NCBI GenBank assembly: GCA_006176705.1 | Contig: QRFJ01005920.1 | Span: 141,503-205,502, forward strand | Reading direction: 5' to 3' | Length of the DNA: 64,000 nucleotides | From: Cocos nucifera | Taxonomy: Eukaryota; Streptophyta; Magnoliopsida; Arecales; Arecaceae | Shown: positions 56,581-64,000 of the stretch, piece after piece | Position numbering within the stretch: the stretch's first letter is position 1 | Layout of the letters: the number at the start of each line of letters is the position of its first letter | Program-made: the position numbers and the translations under genes | Notes under the pieces: generated by a model | What the model was told of the DNA's origin: nothing | Database searches by the model: none | What the model saw: the letters and a program-made list of their open reading frames with translations, nothing else

Positions 56581-56892
56581 TTATTCATAAAAAAAAAAAT
56601 TATTAACAGATGGTTCACTAGATGGGGCGACGATGATTCGGGATAAGTGATTAGCTACTGCATTCTCTGTTCCTTTTTTGTCATTGATTTTTAGATCAAA
56701 TTCTTGAAGGAGCAAGATCCATCGAATTAAGCGTGCCTTGGCATCTTTTTTTGCTAAGAGATGTCTAATGATTGAGTGGTTAGTATACGCAATGGTGTGG
56801 GATCCAACCAAATAGGATCTGAATTTTTCAAGGGCAAAGACAAAGGCTAGAAACTCCTTTCTCGGTTGTAGTGTAATTAAGCTATGCATCAT
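56581..56892 (-). pseudogene. Gypsy E RNase H
   Basis: KEFLAFVFALEKFRSYLVGS (catalytic Glu region), TIAYTNHSIIRHLLAKKDAK (canonical YTDH; Asp is changed to Asn), RLIRWILLLQEFDLKINDKK and NAVANHLSRI (canonical VADHLSR; again Asp to Asn). Two catalytic-region Asp residues are lost, so the enzyme would be inactive. Confidence 0.92.
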
Positions 56893-58010
56893 TTAAGATT
56901 TTACTAGCATAGTAAATAACTCTAGACAGCTTATCAATTCTTTGATCTAAAACTGTGCCTACAGCATGATCAAATGCATCGCTCATGAGTTCAAAAGGTA
57001 CGGTCCAGATAGGTGGGTGAATAATGGGAGCTGAGATAAGTGTCTTTTTAAGGAACTCAAAAGATTCTAGGCACTTGAAAGTAAACTCAAATTTTGTTTC
57101 TTTTGCTAACAAGTTGGTCAACAGGAGAGCCACTTTGCTAAAATTGGCTATGAACCTTCTATAGAATCTAGCATGTCCTAAAAATGAATGGATTTTCTTA
57201 ACAGATTTGGATGGTGGAAGATTAGCAATCAGGTCTACTTTGGCCTTGTCTACTTCAATTTCTTTTTGTGAAACTACATGGCCAAGAACTATGCCCTCTC
57301 TAACCATGAATTGGCATTTCTCCCAATTAAGAACTAAGTGCTTCTCCTTACATCTTTCTAGGACATATCTCAAATGATCTAAACATTCGGAGAAGGTAGG
57401 GCCAAAGACAGAAAAGTCATCCATGAAAATTTTGAGAAATCATTCCACCATATCAGAAAAAATGCTGATTATACATCTTTGGAAGATTGCTGGTGCATTG
57501 CATAACCCAAAGGGCATGCGCTTATAGGCATAGGTTCCGAATGGATAGATGAATGTAGTCTTTTCTTGATCTTCAGGGGCTATGGAGATCTGGTTATAGC
57601 CGGAGTATCTATCAAGAAAATAGTAGAACTCTTGTCCGACTAATTTTTTCAATATTTGATCAATAAATGGCAAAGAAAAATGATCTTTTCTTGTTGCCGC
57701 ATTCAATTTTCTATAATCTATACAGACCCTCCATCCTATTTGGGTTCTAGTCGGGATAAGTTCATTTTTCTCAATTCTGGACCACTGTTATCCTAGATTT
57801 TTTTGGTACCACTTGAACCGGGCTTACCCAAGAACTATCTAAGATGGGATAAATTATTCCATTATCAAGTAATTTCAAAATCTCTTTCTTGACTATATCT
57901 TTCATAGCTGGATTGAGTCTTCTTTGAGCATCTCTAGTTGGTTTGGCCCCTTCTTCTAGGTGTATCCTATTTTGAACTATGGAGGGGCTTATTCCCTTAA
58001 TATCTGTCAT
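56882..58010 (-). pseudogene. Gypsy E reverse transcriptase, decayed
   Basis: 58010-57771 has the N-terminal fingers (LNPAMKDIVKKEILKLLDNG, SSWVSPVQVVPKKS). A frameshift near 57770 precedes NAATRKDHFSLPFIDQILKK and YPFGTYAYKRMPFGLCNAPA (57706-57440). A TGA in VE*FLKIFMDDFS interrupts the frame just before the catalytic MDD (about 57424). 57424-56882 continues LVLNWEKCQFMVREGIVLGH, FLGHARFYRRFIANFSKVA and YYASKILNDA into RNase H. With the TGA and the frameshift repaired it would be close to full length, so the copy is rather well kept. Confidence 0.94.
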
Positions 58011-58527
58011 GGTCCAGCCTATTACTTCATGATTTTTTCTCAGGACTGCTAATAACTCCTCTTATTTAGAATTTAGGTCTGATGCAATAATAACAAGCAA
58101 GATTTCTACTGGACCTAAATAAGCATACTTAAGGTGCTTGGGGAGAGATTCTAGTTCTAATTTGGGTGCCTCTTCTATTGATGGCTTGGATGATGGTTTA
58201 GCCATTTTCATGAATGGTTCAGTGGGAGGCTCCCATCTTTGGCTAATCCTATGGTCAATAGGTCTTTCATCGATGTCTTTATGTTAATGGTTTAGCCAAA
58301 TACTTGACTCCAGATCGACTTCTTCATCGCTAATGTCAATGGATTTATAAATTTCATCTTGGATTACATTTACATTAGCATGTTGGGTGGATTCCTATTC
58401 CAGATTAAATATATTTAACTCAATGGTCGTATTTCCAAAAGATAGCTTCATGAGTCCATTTCTATAATTGATTTCAGTATTAACAGTTGCTAGAAAAGGT
58501 CTTCCTAAAATAAATAAGGATATGGCC
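58011..58527 (-). other. Gypsy E protease-RT linker
   Basis: Degraded coding sequence between protease and RT; only isolated fragments are readable and I assign no domain. The length fits the variable linker of Athila-like elements. Confidence 0.5.
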
Positions 58528-58944
58528 CTATGGATTTGAAACTAGTTCAGTCTCTAAAATGATGAAGTTTATGGGCAAGATAAAATTATCAACCTTGATT
58601 AAAACATCTTCTATCATTCCCTTAGGGATCCTAAAAGATCGGTTTGCTAATTGCAACGTGATCCCTGTTGACTGAAGTTTTTCCAATCCTAATTGCTCGT
58701 AGACTGAATAGGGCAAAATATTTACACTAGCCCCTAAGTCTAGCAAGGCCTTCTTAATGTTGGTTTCTCCGATAACACATGAAATTGTCGGGGACTCTGG
58801 ATTCTTATATTTTATTGGCACATGACTTGACAAGTAAGAGCTCATGCTTGCAGCTAAGAATGCTCTCTTCGGTACATTGGTGGTTCTCTTCTTGGTGCAA
58901 AGGTCTTTTAAAAATTTAGCATAGGTCGGTACTTGCTGGATCAT
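58528..58944 (-). pseudogene. Gypsy E retropepsin
   Basis: AKFLKDLCTKKR and SCVIGETNIKKALLDLGASV then NILPYSVYEQLG: the active site is DLGAS, as in Athila-like elements, in place of DTGAS. ITLQLANRSFRIPKGMIEDV and the FIIL block complete the fold. It is open over 138 codons. Confidence 0.92.
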
Positions 58945-60556
58945 GTCTAGCAGAGGGATATTTATCTAGACTTGTTTGAACACCTCTAACATTTCATCCA
59001 AATGTTTTGATTGTTTTTTGGACCTTAGTCGATCTGGAAAAGGAGCTCTAGGAGTTGTAGATATAGGGCTGGATGTACTATCAGTTTCAAAAGCTTGAGT
59101 TTGTAAGGTAGGTTGTTCCTAAAGTTGTTCGATAGATGAGTCCTCTCCATTGTCAGATGTACCTATCTTGTTATCCACTTGTTTCCCTAATCTTAAAGTA
59201 TGAATGGCATTCACATAATTGATTTGATTTTTATGTTGGGGTCGTGGACCATTTTGGTCGAATTGGGCTTGGGTTGGCTAGGCAGCCTACCTCGCTCTCG
59301 TTCATTCATGGTAGAGGCTAGCTGACCTACCTGCATTTCTAGATAGGCTATGGACTAGGTGTTAGCATTTAAGAGTTGGCCCGTGGTTTGCATGAAATTA
59401 CTTAATGTTGTATTGGTGTCAACATTGGATTTGGCTAGGACTTTCAGACTTTTCTCTAAGAAACTAAGTTTTTTTTCAGGATTATCGAAACCTGGTGGTT
59501 GTTTAACATAGGATTGGGCTTTGGGTTTTGCTAGTTGAAACTAGGATCGCCTACATTTGGGTTCTACGACCATGAGAAGTTTGGATGATTCCTCCATCCT
59601 AAGTTATATATGGGTGCATAAGGATTGTTCATTGGTTTTTGGTATACGGCATTTACCTATGCACACCCATTCTCTGTTGGGTTTATCAGGAGAAGACAAT
59701 CTTCAAGGATATGATTTGGTGCACTGCACCCACTGCACATGGGTGCAGACACATGGTTCACACTAGCTGGTCTCTGCAGTTCTAAGGTCTCTAACCTACG
59801 TGTTAGGATTGCAATTTTAGCCTCTGCGGCTAAGAAGGTTTGAACTTGGTACATTCCATCTCTTGAAGATGCTGGTCTTTCTGGTCCCCTAGTCGTTTCT
59901 CATTGTAAACTCTTTTTGACTAAGTCTTCTAGAAATTGTCAGGCCTCATTGGGTTCTTTATACATAAATTAACCTTGGAACATGGACTCTAGCATGATTC
60001 TGGAATTTGAAACTAGCCCCTCATAAACTATCTGGCATAGCCTCCAGGTCTCTATTCTATGGTGTGGACATTGGGTCAAGAGGTTCTTAAAATGATCGAA
60101 ATACTTCCAAAATGATTCACCAGCTAGTTGGTAGAATTGGTTGATCTTATTTCTAATTCTAACTGTCTTATGATAGGAAAAGTATTTTTTAAGGAACACT
60201 CTTACAAAGCCCTCCCAGGTCATGATAGATTGATTTGGTAGGCTGTATAGCCACTTTTTGACATTATCCTTAAGGACAAAATTGATTAATCTCAGTTTGA
60301 TCTCATCCTTAGAAAGTTATTGCAGCCTCATGGTTGCGCAAACCTCTTCAAATTTTCTAATGAATATATATGCATCCTCTACTCCAGTAAATTTTGGAAG
60401 CATATTAATCACTTGGGGTTTAATTTCAAAGTTATTTACAGTAGGTTGAGGCAACCTGATGCAAAAAAGCTGGACAGACCCAACTAGATAACATAAATCC
60501 TTAAGGGTTTGGGGCTGATTGATTTCTTCCATTTTAGAGACTTTAAGGCTTGACAC
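58945..60556 (-). pseudogene. Gypsy E gag, decayed
   Basis: 60556-60317: NFEIKPQVINMLPKFTGVED (canonical FKGxxxEDP context). 60223-59969: MTWEGFVRVFLKKYFSYHKT, NKINQFYQLAGESFWKYFDH (canonical QxxxESxxEAWxRF) and CPHHRIETWRLCQIVYEGL. 59854-59657: a CCHC knuckle CSGCSAPNHILEDC, with all four ligands in CX2CX4HX4C spacing. 59650-58945 is a degraded linker. Frames are separated by stops or frameshifts. Confidence 0.9.
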
Positions 60557-61410
60557 AGAAATCGAGTCAATTCTAACTAGTCAACCTAAAATTCTTCTTC
60601 ACTAAGAAAGTGGAGAATTTACTTTATTTTATATATTTTTTTTATTATTTTTTTTAAAATTTTTTTTAAAGAAAAGAGAAGAGGAAGAAGAATTAGTTAA
60701 GATTATTTTTTTTTTATTTTTTAAATACTTATCAAGCAATTATCTATCCTAGGTTACCCTAATTCTAGATAGCTCCTAACTGCCAAGGCTGCCTTCGAGC
60801 ACTTGAAGTTCAAAATTAACTAACCAAATCGGTCAGGTAAGTGTAAGGTCGGTGGAAGTCCTCCCGTTGCTTTTCTTAGACACCAATTAGATTGATTAAG
60901 TAAGCAAATGAAATCAATTAAAAATTACCTTCCTTCAAGCCCAGTCATCCCATAAACCACTTTCCTAGACACCGACAAGCCAACCAACTTAAACCCGATC
61001 CAATTCTTGAGTTTCCTTATCCTAATGAGCTCGGATGTCCCTAGGGTTGACGTCTATTTGATTTTATTTAAGGCTTAGGGTTAATGCAAATAAGAAAACT
61101 TGTTTGTGGGCTAAGGATGGGTAATGACATCTCCACCTTATCTGGTTTAGGTTTGTGTCCTTAAAGTAATTTAGATATACTTATGCACAACCAATAAGAA
61201 CAAACAAGTTTGAAAAAAGAAAATATTGAACTAAGATCAAATTAGTAAGCTAAAGAAAAAGAAAAAAAAAGATTAGATTATATATCTGATTTTCAGCATC
61301 CACCAATTTTCTATAAAATAAGAAAGAAAAAAAAATTAGAAAGGTCAGACTAAAATTAAACTAAAAGTATGAAGAACAAGAATTTAGAACATAATTTAAA
61401 ATATGTTAAT
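60557..61410 (-). other. Gypsy E 5' untranslated leader
   Basis: Non-coding. Two A/T-rich low-complexity stretches (60620-60725 and 61220-61350). The bipartite module seen in gypsy A and the copia leaders is at 60830-60975 (minus strand TTGGTGTCTAAGAAAAGC ... CCACCGACCTTACACTTACC). Confidence 0.75.
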
Positions 61411-61428
61411 TCTCCGGCAAATGCGCCA
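61411..61428 (-). promoter_or_regulatory. Primer-binding site, tRNA-Asp type (gypsy E)
   Basis: Minus strand TGGCGCATTTGCCGGAGA; it matches the tRNA-Asp complement except at three or so positions. Confidence 0.88.
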
Positions 61429-61437
61429 AAAACTTTA

Positions 61438-63300
61438 TGTGTCTTAAATTAACCGTAAGCGCACGGTATGCAAAGTAGCATGTTTGGCGAGTACGGATTG
61501 ATCCCACAAAGAATTATGTTTGAATTGTGTTTAAACCTTTGCTCAAGCGAGCTTTAACAAAAAATTTGGAGGTTTGTTTGATTATTTACTACTAAATAGT
61601 AAATTAATTATAGAGAATAATAATTTAAAGATCCATCCACTAGACCAATGACTTAGAGAGTATTTCTAAGATTTTTCTTAAAATGTTTCTTGATCAAGGT
61701 ATAATGCATGGACAAGTATTCACCCTAATTAAAGAACTCTCCTTTCAACTGCTTCTCTTGTGTTACCTAAGTATGGACTATGAAGAGACTCCGACCCAAT
61801 AATAATCTATCAAAGTTTTTCATAAGAAAGAAGAAAAAGAATTTAAAAAGATTTAGGCCTTCTATTTATTATCCTTCTTGCACTGAATCAAGCATAAACT
61901 ATAAAGAAATTGAAACCTAATAATAGTCCATCAAGTCTCTTGACAAGAAGCTTGAAGAAAGAAGAACTAAAAAGATAAAGCCCAGAAGAAATTCTAAAAA
62001 TTACTTCTAATCATGATTTAGCTTCATCGTAAATCTCAGAGGATTGCTTAGCTAGATATGATTTAAATTAAAATTTAAAAATTATTTAAAATTAAATTCT
62101 TATACTACTTATTGGAATTTAAATTATAGAATTATATAAAAGAAAAGAGATTCAGAAAATTAAATAAGTAAAATAAGAAAATTAAACTATCCTATGTGCC
62201 TGAGTTTAAACTACATAAATTAAATTACATAAGTGATAATTAAAAAAATTAAAATAAAATTTTATTACTAAAACAATTTAATATAAAACTAATTTCTAAG
62301 TCATAATAGGGTTTGGAGCTGAAATAAAAAGAACAGACTCTTCCTTTGATCAATCTTTTCTCTGGCTAACTCTTCTCATATATTGGAAGGATGGAAGAAA
62401 GTGAAAAAATAGATGGATAAAAATTTTATGGATAGATATTTTCACCTGTTACATGGGCTCTTATAAAAATTATGGTGTAGAGAGATAGATTCAAGGTAGA
62501 GGTATTGAGCTTTATTTATAGATGTCAGAAGAAAAAAGGAAGGAAAGATTTTATATTTTTTTGGATATGAAATTAATGAAAGAAATAAGGATTAAGAAAT
62601 GAATGGATGAGATGAAAAAATGAAAAAAAATAAAAAAATAAGATGAGAAGAAGAGGATGAAAGATAAAAAAAAAAATAAATATCATTCAAGCTAATTTTT
62701 TTCTCTCTTTTTTTTTTTTTTTTTCATGAACTCCAAACATCCGCGTTGATTCTGCATCCGGCATTCGTGCGAAGAAATGCGGCTCCTCGTTCGTGTTCGC
62801 TCACCAGCCCGAACTCATGCGCCCAGCTGCCTTTATTTCACACATCCGCGGTCCAGCATCCGTCCATATATCTTTGTTTTACCAAAGCCCACAAAGTCCC
62901 AGGTTCTCTTCAATAAATGCACCAGCCAGCCAATAAAGGACCTGGTCCCAAGCCACGCCCACAGCTTTTAAGCATTAACTGCTTTAGCCCCATCATTAAT
63001 TGCTAAAGCCCACGCCTACTTCTTCCAAAACAACCTTTTCTTCTGCATTATTGCTCTATGCATTTCATTCTTCTCGTGTGCGCATATCCATGTATCTTTA
63101 TTTATCATAAAATAAGTCTAAATTTAAATTTAAATTTTATCTCTATATATATATATTAAAAAATTATTTTTAGTTAATTTATAATTAAAATTTTAAAATT
63201 AATTATTTTTATAAAAATCATAAAAATTATTAAATATAAATAAAAAAATAAAATAATATAAAATTTAATAATTTTTATATTATAATTAATATATTCATCA
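61438..63300 (-). repeat. Gypsy E 5' LTR
   Basis: 1863 bp, aligning with 52434-54282; TATA on the minus strand at plus 62513-62520. Confidence 0.93.
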
Positions 63301-64000
63301 ACTTATTTTCTATAAAATTCTAGATTCAAAATCCTAAGATATGATCAAAATATTGAAACAAATCAATTCTAAAACCATCATTTGAATTTGATTCAAAGTA
63401 AAGTATTTATAATTTAAAAATATTTTAAATAATAAAATCAAAAATTAGTTCTGAGATTCCATAAACTCAAACTCATAAACTTAAACTTAATTGAGAATTA
63501 AGTGATTATTTAAAATCTAGGTTTGTGATTTGAAGATCTTAAGATAATTTCATAAAATATGGATTAATGGATAATGGGTTAGCTTTGATCAGATCCTTAA
63601 TTGGGTTAGACCTAGGATTAGATTAAATGTGGACTTAGTTAAAAAGTTAATCAAACCTAATTAATAGTTAATTAGGATTAGGTCATTTCTTTAGATCAAT
63701 TCAATATTGTAGTTGATCAAAGTCTATACATCTAACAAATGGATACAGATCATAGCTCAATAGTCGACCCCAAGTCTTTAGGCAAATCAAATCAAAATTA
63801 ATAAATCGATTAGAATCTAACATAAGTCTGGCATCCAATGGATTTTAATTGATAGCCTACTTATCTGGCCATTTCTGATGGTGTCTAAGGCAAGCCTCGG
63901 CAAACCCTCCCACCGATCTCACTTACCTAACCAATGTGGTTAATTAGCTTTTGATTAGGTTGCTCATTGATTCATGCTAACTCATGTCACATAGAAAATC
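63301..64000 (+). other. Copia C leader, continuation right of gypsy E
   Basis: Non-coding. Starts with the TSD ACTTA, then resembles the copia D leader from about 36200 on (CTTAATTGAGAATTAAGTG, TAATGGATAATGGGTTAG). Module copies at 63810-63935. No gene before the window edge. Confidence 0.8.

Larger units (their letters stand above)
52434..63300 (-). mobile_element. Gypsy E: Athila-like Ty3/gypsy retrotransposon with gag-pol, minus strand
   Basis: LTRs 52434-54282 (3' LTR, 1849 bp) and 61438-63300 (5' LTR, 1863 bp). tRNA-Asp primer site at 61411-61428. The order on the minus strand is gag, protease, RT, RNase H, integrase, which is the Ty3/gypsy order. RT and integrase sequences resemble Athila-type elements. 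I see no env-like frame between integrase and the 3' LTR. It is the most complete pol in the window, though still broken by stops. Confidence 0.93.
48950..64000 (+). mobile_element. Copia C: Ty1/copia LTR retrotransposon, 5' end only, containing nested gypsy E
   Basis: Only the 5' LTR, primer site and leader are inside the window. The leader is split by gypsy E at 52434-63300 and resumes at 63301 with the same type of leader module as copia D (GGTGTCTAAGGCAAGC, CCACCGATCTCACTTACCT at 63879-63930). The coding part should begin some 600-1000 bp beyond the right edge, by comparison with copia D. Confidence 0.85.

Noticed and set aside
1..64000. CRISPR arrays, bacterial operons, rRNA or tRNA genes
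   Set aside because: None seen; the content is plant transposable elements throughout.

Overview
This window looks like intergenic heterochromatin of a flowering plant, with no host gene that I can support. Long (2.3-2.9 kb) LTRs of Angela/Tork-like Ty1/copia elements, Athila-like Ty3/gypsy elements primed by tRNA-Asp and a TNP2-type CACTA transposon point to a plant, probably a monocot. A palm such as oil palm, coconut or date palm is my guess from the overall look of the repeats; the sequence does not prove it. Almost every base falls in one of seven mobile elements, all carrying stops and frameshifts and many transitions between paired LTRs.

Layout. (1) A CACTA element on the minus strand enters from the left: TNP2 transposase 1-2282, subterminal repeats and a GC-rich minisatellite to 3387, resuming at 21666-22261. 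(2) It is split by copia A (+, 3388-21665, TSD TCGCC, LTRs of 2283 bp). (3) Copia A's 5' LTR is itself split by gypsy A (+, 4451-12439), an Athila-type element with gag but no pol. (4) From 22262 comes a probable Tat-type gypsy LTR followed by a spliced-looking, decayed plus-strand gene with the plant 'putative gypsy type transposon' domain and a coiled coil (about 23.7-26.2 kb, resuming 48068-48637). (5) That gene is split by copia B (-, 26246-48067), which is split in turn by copia D (+, 33125-44053), a member of the same family in opposite orientation. (6) Copia C (+) begins at 48950 with a 2.86-kb LTR and runs off the right end. (7) Its leader is interrupted by gypsy E (-, 52434-63300), which has the most complete gag-pol in the window.

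The nesting rests on target-site duplications, on LTR pieces that add up to the length of their partner, and in one case on a reading frame that becomes continuous when the insertion is removed.

The observations most worth following are in the untranslated leaders. First, copia B, C and D carry a hairpin-within-a-hairpin of about 70 nt just after the primer-binding site, tandemly duplicated in B and C, with a paired substitution in the inner stem. Second, a motif module (TGGTGTCTAAG..AAG ... CCACCGATCT.ACTTACCT) occurs in the leaders of all four copia elements and both gypsy elements, although these belong to different superfamilies. Third, copia B and D share the same two nonsense codons and the same zinc-knuckle Cys loss, suggesting that an already defective lineage was mobilised in trans. 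All of these were found by eye and need alignment and database checks.
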